NCBI GenBank assembly: GCA_021808925.1 | Contig: JAKBAR010000005.1 | Span: forward strand, 1-46,921 | From: Pseudomonadota bacterium | GTDB taxonomy: Bacteria > Pseudomonadota > Alphaproteobacteria > Paracaedibacterales > JAKBAR01 | Direction: 5' to 3' | DNA length: 46,921 nucleotides | Part shown: positions 1 through 8,111 of the stretch, piece by piece | Layout: each line of letters opens with the position of its first letter | Numbering within the stretch: the stretch's first letter is position 1 | Program-made: the position numbers and the translations under genes | The notes under the pieces: generated by a model | Told to the model about the DNA's origin: nothing | Databases searched by the model: none | The model's input: only the letters and a program-made list of their open reading frames with translations

Positions 1-182
1 CAGAAAAATGGGCGAAAAAAGCTTCAAAATAGTGAAATTGTTGATCAAAACAGGGAAATTATTCCGAAAATCGCCAAAATTCTGCAAAAATGGGCGAAAA
101 ATCACTTTTTTCGTGAAAAATCGCTTAAATAATGTGCAAAAGGGCATAAAAATGGAAAATTGCAGGCCTTAATAACTACCTA
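1..182. repeat. AT-rich gene-free tract with a repeated GGCGAAAAA word
   Basis: No convincing gene is visible. A 16-base word (AAAAATGGGCGAAAAA) occurs exactly at 4-19 and 86-101. Variants of the GGCGAAAAA / TTTTTCGCC vocabulary fill the rest. The segment TCGTGAAAAATCGCTTAAA near 111-129 closely matches a segment near 24013-24034. The same word usage returns at 23.9-24.0 kb and 46.4-46.7 kb, so this looks like one copy of a degenerate intergenic repeat family rather than random spacer. Confidence 0.5.
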
Positions 183-188
183 AAAAAT

Positions 189-1193
189 CTATTTGATCAA
201 AAGCTCTAGAATTTGTACCACATTGAGAGCCGCCCCCTTGCGCAAATTATCAAAAGCAATCCACAGATTAAGTCCGTGACGTGTGCTTGAATCATGGCGA
301 AGACGGCTAATGAAAACAGCATCCTCGCCTGTGACTTCTGTGGGCGTTGAGTAGGTCTCAAAATTGCTCAGCAAGCGCACACCCGGAGCATTTTTAAGGC
401 ATGATTGCGCCTGAGCAACGGTGATCTCGCTATCAAACGTAATATTCACACTGGCACAATGCCCTATAAAAACGGGAACACGCACGGCTGTCGCTGTAGT
501 TGGAATGGCACGGTGCATGACTTTTTGAAATTCACTGATAATTTTGATTTCCTCGCCCGTATCCCCCGAATCCTCTATATCATCAATATGGGGAATAATA
601 TTAAACGCAATGGGCTTGGGAAGATATTCAGCCTTTACAGATGTATTCATATAAATGGCCCGCGTTTGGTTATAAAGTTCGTCCATCGCCCCCTTACCCG
701 CACCTGAAACAGATTGATACGTACTCACGACAACACGCGAAATTTTCACAAGATTATCTAGCGGCTTTAGCGCCACAGCAAGAGCAATCATCGAGCAATT
801 TGGGCTTGCAATAATCTTTTTATCCGCAAGTTTTATATCTTCTGGATTCACTTCTGGAATCACCAGAGGAATATTTTTCTCCATCCGAAAGGCACTACTA
901 TTATCAATCAATATAGCGCCAGCACTTGTAATACGGGGGGCAACTGTTTGAGTCAGCGCACCGTCAAGGGAGCTTAAAACAACATCCATCCCATGAAAAG
1001 CAAAAGACTCAAGGGCATGAACGCGCAGTGTATGCTCATCCCCATAAGATATCTCACCGCCCGCTGAATGCTGTGACGCAATCGCTGTAATTTGTGAGGC
1101 GTGAAACCCACGCTCGTTTAAAATTTGGAGAAGTGTGCGCCCCACATTACCAGTGGCGCCAAGAACAGCAATTTTCATTTTTTTCTTTTGCAT
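189..1193 (-). CDS. asd: Aspartate-semialdehyde dehydrogenase
   Basis: The enzyme reduces aspartyl-phosphate to aspartate semialdehyde with NADPH, the branch point to diaminopimelate/lysine and to threonine/methionine. It is cytoplasmic. The 334-residue protein has the N-terminal Rossmann motif (VLGATGNVGRTLL), the catalytic cysteine in SPNCS, and the conserved GHCASVN segment carrying the active-site histidine region. Length matches the family. The start used here is preceded by GGGGGAGG six bases upstream, which favours it over the internal MKIAVLG start five codons later. It is monocistronic here, between a repeat tract and tRNA-Gln. Together with alr at 20 kb it indicates that the cell still makes peptidoglycan precursors. 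Confidence 0.97.
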   Translation of the reverse strand: MQKKKMKIAVLGATGNVGRTLLQILNERGFHASQITAIASQHSAGGEISYGDEHTLRVHALESFAFHGMDVVLSSLDGALTQTVAPRITSAGAILIDNSSAFRMEKNIPLVIPEVNPEDIKLADKKIIASPNCSMIALAVALKPLDNLVKISRVVVSTYQSVSGAGKGAMDELYNQTRAIYMNTSVKAEYLPKPIAFNIIPHIDDIEDSGDTGEEIKIISEFQKVMHRAIPTTATAVRVPVFIGHCASVNITFDSEITVAQAQSCLKNAPGVRLLSNFETYSTPTEVTGEDAVFISRLRHDSSTRHGLNLWIAFDNLRKGAALNVVQILELLIK

Positions 1194-1293
1194 TTCTGCC
1201 TCCCCCTAGACATAGAAAGACGTTGCTAAGATCTATGTCTAGCACAAGTAGCGATGAAATTGTGGTGATTTTGCGGGAGAACAATAAAAAATG

Positions 1294-1368
1294 TGGCTGG
1301 GGTACTAGGATTCGAACCTAGGAATGTCGGTACCAAAAACCGATGCCTTACCGCTTGGCTATACCCCA
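1294..1368 (-). tRNA. tRNA-Gln (UUG)
   Basis: Read on the minus strand this folds into a full cloverleaf: acceptor TGGGGTA/TACCCCA, D stem GCC/GGC, anticodon stem TCGGT/ACCGA with loop TTTTGGT (anticodon TTG), T arm CTAGG-TTCGAAT-CCTAG, discriminator G. The 3' CCA is encoded. Confidence 0.97.
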
Positions 1369-1379
1369 AAGATAGAGAA

Positions 1380-1408
1380 TTTATAAACGAACGAGGTCTT
1401 TTTTGCAA
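1380..1408 (-). promoter_or_regulatory. Promoter of tRNA-Gln
   Basis: On the minus strand a -35 TTGCAA (1403-1408) and a -10 TATAAA (1380-1385) are separated by 17 bases. The tRNA begins 11 bases after the -10 box. Spacing and placement fit a sigma-70 promoter. Confidence 0.7.
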
Positions 1409-1501
1409 GGGCTTTTCCCCTTTTTGGAAATTTATTTGCACCTTTTTTGTGGAATCTTGTTAAATTTTTTTCGAGAAAATTTAAAGTCAGAAGAGAGCCC
1501 C

Positions 1502-1550
1502 TTGCAATATTAGATTTTTTAGTCTATATTTAGACTAATCAGTCTAAATA
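1502..1550 (+). promoter_or_regulatory. Promoter with overlapping inverted-repeat operator
   Basis: A -35 TTGCAA (1502-1507) and -10 TATATT (1525-1530) are spaced by 17 bases. A perfect 8-base inverted repeat, TTAGTCTA-TATT-TAGACTAA (1519-1538), covers the -10 and start region. A third half-site-like AGTCTAAATA follows at 1541-1550. This is the position expected for an operator bound by a repressor. The first gene downstream is itself a DNA-binding regulator, so autoregulation is the simplest reading (inference). Confidence 0.7.
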
Positions 1551-1566
1551 TTTTTGGCCCCTGCAC

Positions 1567-2169
1567 ATGTCGATCTATGCACCTCTTGCGAAAAGTATCG
1601 CGCAACTTTTTTCCCCTTTTGTGGAAATTGTGATTCACGATCTTGAGAGCGGTAAGCTTTCTTTTATTCATAATGCTTTTTCGAAACGCCAGGTGGGAGA
1701 TCCCTCGTATTTAGACAAAAATATTGATTGGGATGGTTTGAGTCTGAGTGAGATTATTTATGATAAAATAAACTTTGACGGGCGCATGATTAAATCCGTT
1801 TCAATTCCCTTGCCGCTCCATAATTTCACACGCCGGGAGCTTCTTTGTATTAATTTTGACACAAGCTTTTTTCACACACTTAAGCCCTTTATTGACCAAG
1901 TTTTAGCGTCACCTCTTTTCCAAGAAAAACCCGAAGCGTTGTTTAAGGATGATCTCGACAGTCGTCTTCATGCGTTCATTCATGAATATGTGCAAAAACA
2001 TCGTCTTGTTTTAAGCGCTCTTACAAAGGAGCAAAAGCGCGCCCTTCTCTATGATCTTTATGATAAAGGGGCTTTTGAGCATAAAAATGCAGCAACCGTT
2101 ATTGGACGTATTTTAGACCTGAGCCGTGCCACCATTTATAACTATTTAAAAGACATCAAAGAATTATAA
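1567..2169 (+). CDS. YheO/DauR-type PAS-HTH transcriptional regulator
   Basis: A 200-residue protein with the architecture of the YheO family. Residues about 5-115 form a YheO-like PAS sensor (PFVEIVIHDLESGKLSFIHN near the start). The C-terminal 50 residues form the HTH_22-type helix-turn-helix, ending IGRILDLSRATIYNYLKDIK. In Pseudomonas, DauR of this family represses the D-arginine-to-L-arginine genes dauBA. Here the regulator heads an operon with an aminotransferase and an OCD/mu-crystallin-family protein, the family to which DauB belongs. The inverted repeat just upstream is a candidate binding site. Ligand unknown. No strong ribosome-binding site is visible before the ATG. Confidence 0.85.
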   Translation: MSIYAPLAKSIAQLFSPFVEIVIHDLESGKLSFIHNAFSKRQVGDPSYLDKNIDWDGLSLSEIIYDKINFDGRMIKSVSIPLPLHNFTRRELLCINFDTSFFHTLKPFIDQVLASPLFQEKPEALFKDDLDSRLHAFIHEYVQKHRLVLSALTKEQKRALLYDLYDKGAFEHKNAATVIGRILDLSRATIYNYLKDIKEL

Positions 2170-2182
2170 AGGATAAAAAAAA

Positions 2183-3304
2183 ATGACATTTCCAGTTTTT
2201 AAACTCGAAGAATATTTTACGCACTATGAATTTTCAGCCCCTTATTTGTTGTGTTGTAGTGATGCGCAAACTCTTTCTGTGAGTGAATTAGTGGCCCTTG
2301 CCGATGACGAATGCCGTGACAAGTGGGAGCGTCTTTCCCTTGGTTACACAGAAGTCAGTGGAAGTCCGAGCCTGCGCCAGGATATTGCAGCGCGCTATCA
2401 CGGGCTGAGGGCTGAGAATATTGTGTGTTTTGCAGGCGCAGAAGAGGGTATTTTTACCGTTTTCTCAAGTCTTTTACGCAAAGGGGATCATGTGATTGTG
2501 ATCACACCGTGTTATCAATCTTTGCGTGATATTCCGCGTACCCTTGGGTGTGATGTGACGAGCATTGACCTTTTGGAAGAAGAAAAATGGCAGGTGGATG
2601 TGGTGAAAATAAAGCATCACTTACGCGATAATACGCGCCTTGTGATTATTAATACACCGCATAATCCAACAGGACAAATGATGGATCAGGAATCGTTAAA
2701 GACCCTTATCAATATGCTGCGCACTCATGGTACGTATCTTTTTTCCGATGAAGTTTATTTTCATCTGGGCCCCAGTGACACACAATGGTCGTCGCAAGTT
2801 GCAGAAATGTATGAGCGCGGGATAAGCCTTAATGTGATGAGCAAAGCTTATGGTTTGGCGGGCTTGCGTATTGGTTGGATTGCAACGCAAGACAAAGAGA
2901 TCCTTCAAAAATGTGTGTATTTTAAACACTATACAACTATTTGCAATGCAGCACCTTCAGAGATTTTGGCGCAGATAGCCTTGCGCGCACATAAAACGAT
3001 TCTTCAGCGCAACAATCATATCATTGATAAAAATTTAGAGCTTTTTGAGGCGTTTTTAGAAAAATATAAAAATCTTTTTTCCTGGATCAAACCCAAGGGA
3101 AGTTGTACAGGCTTTGTGCATTATTATGGGCATGAGTCGGTGGATGATTTTGCTAAAAGACTTGTGCAAAAGAATGGCGTTCTCTTGCTGCCTGGATCTA
3201 TTTATGACGCAGGAGATCGTTATTTTCGCGTAGGGTTTGGGCGCAAGAATTTTAGTGATGGACTTAGTCGGTTGGAAAATTTTTTAGCAGAGGGCGGACG
3301 ATGA
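2183..3304 (+). CDS. PLP-dependent class I/II aminotransferase
   Basis: A 373-residue fold-type I aminotransferase. Visible motifs are NTPHNPTG around residue 160, DEVYFHLG (cofactor aspartate and tyrosine), the Schiff-base lysine in SKAYGLAGLRIGW, and a C-terminal arginine segment YFRVGFGR that would bind the substrate carboxylate. It begins 13 bases after the regulator, with AGGA upstream, and overlaps the next gene by the ATGA junction, so translation is probably coupled. The substrate cannot be told from sequence. Context points to an amino-acid/2-keto-acid exchange that works with the downstream OCD-family reductase or cyclase. Confidence 0.9.
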   Translation: MTFPVFKLEEYFTHYEFSAPYLLCCSDAQTLSVSELVALADDECRDKWERLSLGYTEVSGSPSLRQDIAARYHGLRAENIVCFAGAEEGIFTVFSSLLRKGDHVIVITPCYQSLRDIPRTLGCDVTSIDLLEEEKWQVDVVKIKHHLRDNTRLVIINTPHNPTGQMMDQESLKTLINMLRTHGTYLFSDEVYFHLGPSDTQWSSQVAEMYERGISLNVMSKAYGLAGLRIGWIATQDKEILQKCVYFKHYTTICNAAPSEILAQIALRAHKTILQRNNHIIDKNLELFEAFLEKYKNLFSWIKPKGSCTGFVHYYGHESVDDFAKRLVQKNGVLLLPGSIYDAGDRYFRVGFGRKNFSDGLSRLENFLAEGGR

Positions 3305-4263
3305 TTCTTTTCACTTACGACGATATTCAAAAGACTTTAAAGATTGAGCGTGATTTGGGCGTTCTTTTAGAGGCGCAAAAACAAGCTTTTATTGATTTTT
3401 CCGAAAAACGCATTACCGTTCCATTGCCGATGCAGCTCCATTTTCACAATCATTTGGGCGAACCTGTGGGCGATTGTCACGTTAAGGCGGGCTATGGCAA
3501 TAGTGACCATTTTATTGTGAAAGTTGCCACAGGATTTCCCCTGAATGCTGCGCATCACCTCCCTTCTGGTGATGGGATAATGATTCTTTTTGATGCGAAA
3601 ACAGGGTTGATCAAAGCGCTTTTTCAAGACAAAGCTTATTTAACGCATCTTCGGACAGCCCTGGCTGTGTGTGCTGTGACAACGCTAACACCTTTTCCAG
3701 TGGAGGCCTTTGGGATTGTTGGAACAGGGACTCAGGCTAAACTCTGTGCTCAGCTACTTCGGCACCTTTATCCCGAGGCCCCCGTTTATCTGTGGGGAAG
3801 GTCTGAGGATAAAGCCCGGGCGATGGCTTTGGAACATGATACTCTTTTTTGTCCAAGCCTTGATGATCTTTTAAATAAAGTCACCTGTGTGGTCACCACA
3901 ACATCGAGTCATACGCCGCTTTTTTATGCGCACCAGGTCAAATATCCTTTGCATATTATTGCGGTGGGGGCCGATGGTGGTGGAAAACAAGAGCTGGCCC
4001 CTGACCTTTTCAAAGAAGCGGACCCTATTCTTGTGGATAGTAAGCTTCAGGCGATAACCTTTGGGGATACGTCCCATGCGCTTAAGCTCGGCATGTGTTC
4101 TGAGGATAAAATAGTGGAGATTGGCGCTATTTTTTCAAAGAATTCTTGTTCTCTCAAAGCAGGCCTGAAAAAATCACCCTTGATGATCACGGACCTGACC
4201 GGTATTGCCGCACAAGATTTAGCCATCGCAGAGTGCGTTTATGCAGCTGCAGTGGCTATTTAG
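3301..4263 (+). CDS. Ornithine cyclodeaminase / mu-crystallin family protein
   Basis: A 320-residue protein of the OCD/mu-crystallin family. It shows an N-terminal dimer/substrate domain with the conserved lysine in HVKAGYG, then the NAD-binding Rossmann motif GIVGTGTQAKLCAQLL near residue 140, and the late DLTGIAAQDLA segment typical of the family. Members include ornithine cyclodeaminase, alanine dehydrogenase (archaeal type), ketimine reductases and DauB, which makes L-arginine from 2-ketoarginine. The YheO/DauR-type regulator at the head of the operon favours a DauB-like or cyclodeaminase role, but this is inference. The start overlaps the stop of the aminotransferase (ATGA). Confidence 0.88.
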   Translation: MILFTYDDIQKTLKIERDLGVLLEAQKQAFIDFSEKRITVPLPMQLHFHNHLGEPVGDCHVKAGYGNSDHFIVKVATGFPLNAAHHLPSGDGIMILFDAKTGLIKALFQDKAYLTHLRTALAVCAVTTLTPFPVEAFGIVGTGTQAKLCAQLLRHLYPEAPVYLWGRSEDKARAMALEHDTLFCPSLDDLLNKVTCVVTTTSSHTPLFYAHQVKYPLHIIAVGADGGGKQELAPDLFKEADPILVDSKLQAITFGDTSHALKLGMCSEDKIVEIGAIFSKNSCSLKAGLKKSPLMITDLTGIAAQDLAIAECVYAAAVAI

Positions 4264-4404
4264 AGACTGATTCTCATGGAAAAATTAAGTTTTTTTGGGC
4301 TTTTCACCTAGTTTTAATCCCCCAATTCAGAGTTTTTTGGGGAAATTGAAATTAATTGAAAGACTTTTTCCTCTTCCACGGTAAAACACGTATGTATTTT
4401 TAAC

Positions 4405-4432
4405 TTCACATCCTTATGCATTTCTGTATAAT
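4405..4432 (+). promoter_or_regulatory. Promoter of tRNA-Lys
   Basis: TTCACA (4405-4410) and a perfect TATAAT (4427-4432) are separated by 16 bases, 15 bases before the mature tRNA 5' end. Confidence 0.7.
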
Positions 4433-4447
4433 GCCAGATATGGCAGG

Positions 4448-4523
<76 letters not shown>

Positions 4524-4560
4524 CATCCCTCTAGCCATCTATTTTAGAGACTCTCTTCAA

Positions 4561-5379
4561 ATGCGTGGCAATTCTTCTGCAATAAAAAATGTCATTGATA
4601 TTAATAGTGTCTATCAAGACGCGTATTGTCAGTCTCTCGAAATAGCATATGGTTCGGGCATGATGTCAGAGGGAGGCATTGAAGGCATTGATCTGATGTT
4701 CGAGGGGATTGATTTTACGCATAAAAGCGCTCTTGATTTTGGTTCAGGCCTTGGGGGAATTGCTTTTTACCTCGCTGAAAATTACAACGCACAGGTTGTT
4801 GGCGTGGAAATTAATGAGACCATGATTGAGACAGCACAAAAGAAAACGCCTGTTTCACTCAAAGATAAAGTTTCTTTTGTTCACAGCCCTGACGGTCAGT
4901 CTTTGCCTTTTCAAGAGGCTACTTTTGATATTGTTTATAGTCGAGGCGTTCTTGTGCATCTCACGCGCCAGCAAAAACAAGGTGTTTTTGAGGAACTTTT
5001 TCGTGTCCTGAAAAAAGGAGGCACCCTTGTGATTCACGATTGGCTAAGTCCAAAAGATGATGTGTGGGGGCACACTATTCAAGAGTTAATCGCATCTGAA
5101 AAATTTCCTCTCTATGCCCTTTCTCCGCAATCTTATCGAGAAGATTTAGAGCGAGCGGGTTTCACAGATCTTAGATTGAGTGATCACTCTGACATTTTTT
5201 CGAAATATAATTTTGATGTGGCCAAAAATCTTGAGAAGGATGCTATACGGGAAGAATTTTTAAAACTCTTTGATGCAGAAACCCTTTTATCCCATAAAAA
5301 AGGCTATGAAAATATCGCCACATCCATGCAAATGGGGGAGGTGATAAGCGGTCTTTTTGTTGCCCATAAATCACTTTAG
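4561..5379 (+). CDS. SAM-dependent methyltransferase, phosphoethanolamine-methyltransferase-like
   Basis: A 272-residue class I methyltransferase. The SAM-binding motif I is ALDFGSGLGGIAFYLAE (about residues 57-73), followed by the acidic ribose-binding position in VVGVEIN. The segment DIVYSRGVLVHL is the post-motif region. The lead-in GSGMMSEGGIEG, followed by motif I and YSRxxxxH, resembles phosphoethanolamine/sarcosine-type N-methyltransferases. Substrate remains a guess. The ATG lies 37 bases after tRNA-Lys and has no clear ribosome-binding site, so the gene may be co-transcribed with the tRNA. Confidence 0.75.
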   Translation: MRGNSSAIKNVIDINSVYQDAYCQSLEIAYGSGMMSEGGIEGIDLMFEGIDFTHKSALDFGSGLGGIAFYLAENYNAQVVGVEINETMIETAQKKTPVSLKDKVSFVHSPDGQSLPFQEATFDIVYSRGVLVHLTRQQKQGVFEELFRVLKKGGTLVIHDWLSPKDDVWGHTIQELIASEKFPLYALSPQSYREDLERAGFTDLRLSDHSDIFSKYNFDVAKNLEKDAIREEFLKLFDAETLLSHKKGYENIATSMQMGEVISGLFVAHKSL

Positions 5380-5482
5380 GCCTGCTGTTCTCATTCCCTA
5401 AAGCAAATGACGATCAAAAAGTTCTTTAATCCTTGACAAAATCATTTTTTTCAGCCATTTTGAGAGAATGAAGAGAGTTTGT

Positions 5483-5528
5483 TTGACACACATCGTCGTC
5501 GTTTCTATTATTGTCGGCTAATGCCGAC
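5483..5528 (+). promoter_or_regulatory. Strong promoter with inverted repeat upstream of brnQ
   Basis: A perfect -35 TTGACA (5483-5488) and -10 TATTAT (5506-5511) are separated by 17 bases. Immediately after lies a perfect inverted repeat GTCGGC-TAAT-GCCGAC (5513-5528) spanning the expected start point. It could be an operator or a 5' RNA hairpin. The leader to the brnQ start is about 75 bases. Confidence 0.7.
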
Positions 5529-5592
5529 CGATCTTCTTTACCCTCATTTTTATCGCCCTTTTCTTTCAACCTTATCAAAAGGTCTTTAGTTT

Positions 5593-6747
5593 ATGTTAAA
5601 AACGGTTTTAACCGCTGGATTCGCCATGTTCTCTATGTTTTTTGGCTCCGGTAACCTTGTCTTTCCCTTGCTTTTAGGGACACAAACCCTTAGTCATAGT
5701 TTATACGCCACCCCAGGTTTTTTATTAACCGCCGTACTCGTACCCTTTCTTGGCCTCATTGCAATTATTGCGTTTGACGGTGACAGAGAAAAATTTTTTG
5801 CAACGCTCGGCAACCTTCCAGGGTTTATTTTAGCCTTTCTCATTCTTGCTCTTATTGGCCCTTTTGGCGTTATTCCGCGCTGTATTATAGTGGCTTATGG
5901 TGGTCTGCAGCTTGTTTGGCCGACGCTTTCTTTTCCTCTTTTTAGCGCTTTCTTTTGTCTGCTCACAGGAGCTCTGATCTGGCGATCCAACAAAGTTGTT
6001 AGCATTATTGGCCTTGTGCTTACCCCTTTTAAGCTTGGGGGAATTGTGATTCTTATCCTTTTCGGTCTCTATTTTGCAGCGCCTGAAGAAAGCAGTCTCA
6101 TACCCTCAATCGGTGCCTTTAAGCTTGGGGCGAGCATGGGCTATCAAACCCTCGATCTTATGGCAGGGTTTTTCTTTTCTGCAACGATTGTGGCCTATTT
6201 ACGGGATCATCTCAAAAATAAGTCTGATAAAAAACAACTGCTTCTCTCAAGTTTTGGCGCATCGATCATTGGTGCCCTTTTGCTCACGCTCATTTACATT
6301 GGGTTTATAAAACTAGGGGCCAGCTATGCTCCCCATCTTCAAAGTGCAAGTCCTGAAGCACTTTTAGCAGCGATTGCTGGCCTGACCATGGGGAAATATG
6401 CTCTTGTGATTGTCAGTACAACACTCGCTGTGTCTTGCCTAGCAACAGCTGTGATTTTATCGAATTTATTCGCAGAATTTTTGAAAAAAGACATTGCCGA
6501 AGAGCGCCTTCACATTAATTTGCCTCATGCCGCGAGCATTATTTTAACAATTGGCGTTACATTTTTGATTGCTCAGTTGGGGTTTGCTAAAATTTGCCAA
6601 GTCCTTGGAACTATTTTAACGGTGACCTATCCCGCACTCATCGCATTAGCAATTCATCACATATTGCGATTTTGGTATGATTTTAACTACAGCAAGATGA
6701 TTTTCTGGGGCGTTCTCATTCTATCTATCGCTATGACTTATTTTTAG
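5593..6747 (+). CDS. brnQ: Branched-chain amino acid transporter, BrnQ (LivII) family
   Basis: A polytopic inner-membrane carrier of 384 residues, about 10-12 hydrophobic segments, importing leucine, isoleucine and valine with a cation. The N-terminal signature FAMFSMFFGSGNLVFPLLLG is diagnostic of the LIVCS family. It is somewhat shorter than many family members (about 430 residues), but reading frame and both ends look intact. It has its own strong promoter with an inverted repeat and ends at a strong terminator. A scavenging transporter fits a host-associated lifestyle. Confidence 0.92.
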   Translation: MLKTVLTAGFAMFSMFFGSGNLVFPLLLGTQTLSHSLYATPGFLLTAVLVPFLGLIAIIAFDGDREKFFATLGNLPGFILAFLILALIGPFGVIPRCIIVAYGGLQLVWPTLSFPLFSAFFCLLTGALIWRSNKVVSIIGLVLTPFKLGGIVILILFGLYFAAPEESSLIPSIGAFKLGASMGYQTLDLMAGFFFSATIVAYLRDHLKNKSDKKQLLLSSFGASIIGALLLTLIYIGFIKLGASYAPHLQSASPEALLAAIAGLTMGKYALVIVSTTLAVSCLATAVILSNLFAEFLKKDIAEERLHINLPHAASIILTIGVTFLIAQLGFAKICQVLGTILTVTYPALIALAIHHILRFWYDFNYSKMIFWGVLILSIAMTYF

Positions 6748-6755
6748 ACCAGAAG

Positions 6756-6802
6756 AAAACTCTGCCCCTTGAGTATTTTTATACTGGGGGGCAGAGTTTT
6801 TT
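6756..6802. terminator. Bidirectional terminator between brnQ and the 6807 gene
   Basis: AAAACTCTGCCCC pairs with GGGGCAGAGTTTT across a loop of about 17 bases, flanked by A and T runs, so it can act in both directions between two convergent genes. Confidence 0.88.
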
Positions 6803-6806
6803 AGCG

Positions 6807-7121
6807 TTAGCTCTCTCTTTTTTTGCAGGACGTGCAGGGTTTTACCGCCGCACTTTCCTCTCCATCCTCACCCAGTCCAAAAGCACCGCCTTCATTAATA
6901 TTGGAAGTCGTAGCTGCCGCAGGCTTTACAGGGCGTGTGCAAGGACCATTTGTTTCATCACCACACGCCTTTTCATCCCCGAGCTGAAAAAATTCAGGAT
7001 CATACGCATAGTAAATAGCCGGATCAGGGTCTTTTGGGTGATTCCATTTATATCCTTCATATCCATAGCCAAGGGCAAGTGTTACAAGAATTGAAATCGT
7101 GGTGGGTTCTGGCAGAAACAT
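6807..7121 (-). CDS. Small hypothetical protein with C-terminal CxxC
   Basis: A 104-residue protein of no family I recognise. A short hydrophobic stretch near the N terminus (TTISILVTLALGYGYEGY) may be a membrane anchor or poor signal sequence. The middle is rich in Asp/Pro/Glu and has two cysteines (DEKACGDETNGPCTR). The end is a CxxC (KPCTSCKKRES). AAGGAG lies eight bases before the ATG, which supports real translation. It shares the bidirectional terminator with brnQ and points away from tolQ. Confidence 0.6.
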   Translation of the reverse strand: MFLPEPTTISILVTLALGYGYEGYKWNHPKDPDPAIYYAYDPEFFQLGDEKACGDETNGPCTRPVKPAAATTSNINEGGAFGLGEDGEESAAVKPCTSCKKRES

Positions 7122-7347
7122 TCAAAAGCTCCTTATCATTGAATGACGTCATTTTAGCTGACTGTAGCATAGGAAAGTTTAAGAATCAGTAAAGTATTAT
7201 CGATTATTTTTAAAAAATTCTCGCCGAAAAATTAGGAACACAGTTATCAAGAGAGAATCATGATTGGACAACTGTGGTTCAGAAGTGGTATTTAAGAAAG
7301 GAAGATACACGATTATCACTTCTTTTTATTATTTAAGTAGGTTTTCC

Positions 7348-8109
7348 ATGGATACAACAGCGCTTCAAGCCGCCACTGTTCAAACACATCAAGCAGCACA
7401 GACCGCCCTTAATCAAGTGGCAACGCAGACAGGCGTTTCGATTTGGGATCTTTTTTGGGGAGCAACCCCTGTTGTCAAACTTGTGATGATTGTGCTTTTG
7501 GTCGCTTCTTTTTGGTCGTGGACGATTATTTTTAATAAAGTGATTAAGCTTCGCAAACTTCACGGACACGCTGCGCATTTCGAAGAATCTTTTTGGTCAG
7601 GGGGATCCCTTGATGATCTTTATGACCGGCTGCATGGCAAGTCTTATGATCCTATGAGTCTTATTTTTTGTTCAGCGATGCGGGAGTGGCGACGCTCTCT
7701 TTCCAAAGGGATGGCGCGCTCCAATGAACTTCGCAGCACATTGCAACAGCGTATCGAACGCGTTATGCAGGTGACTCTTTCAAGGGAAATCGAGGCGATT
7801 GAAAAGCATATGGGGTTTCTGGCAACCGTTGGATCCACAGGCATGATCATTGGGCTTTTTGGTACTGTGATTGGTATTATGAATAGCTTTGAGGCTATCG
7901 CGGCTCAACAGAATGCGAACTTAGCTGTTGTTGCACCCGGTATCGCTGAGGCTTTGTTTGCCACAGCAATTGGACTTGTTGCGGCTATTCCTGCCATGGT
8001 CGCATATAACAAACTTTCCTCTGATATTAATCGCTATGCCAATAAACTTGATACATTTGTCAGTGAGTTTACATCGATTATCTCCCGTCAACTTGAGGAG
8101 GCAGCATAA
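7348..8109 (+). CDS. tolQ: Tol-Pal system proton channel subunit TolQ
   Basis: TolQ (MotA/TolQ/ExbB family) is an inner-membrane protein that with TolR uses the proton motive force to energise TolA during outer-membrane constriction. The first membrane helix follows TPVVKLVMIVLL, and two further helices lie in the C-terminal half (GFLATVGSTGMIIGLFGTVIGIM and ATAIGLVAAIPAMVAYN), as in the family. I place the start at the ATG at 7348 (253 residues). An upstream TTG at 7264 would add a 28-residue extension not expected in TolQ. tolR begins two bases after its stop. Confidence 0.95.
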   Translation: MDTTALQAATVQTHQAAQTALNQVATQTGVSIWDLFWGATPVVKLVMIVLLVASFWSWTIIFNKVIKLRKLHGHAAHFEESFWSGGSLDDLYDRLHGKSYDPMSLIFCSAMREWRRSLSKGMARSNELRSTLQQRIERVMQVTLSREIEAIEKHMGFLATVGSTGMIIGLFGTVIGIMNSFEAIAAQQNANLAVVAPGIAEALFATAIGLVAAIPAMVAYNKLSSDINRYANKLDTFVSEFTSIISRQLEEAA

Positions 8110-8111
8110 AA

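Noticed and set aside
4300-4345. Terminator hairpin (CCCC...GGGG) after the OCD gene
   Set aside because: Only about four pairs with a T-rich loop and no T run after the stem; too weak.
7264-7347. TTG-initiated extension of TolQ
   Set aside because: The extra 28 residues have no counterpart in TolQ. The ATG at 7348 fits the family N terminus.
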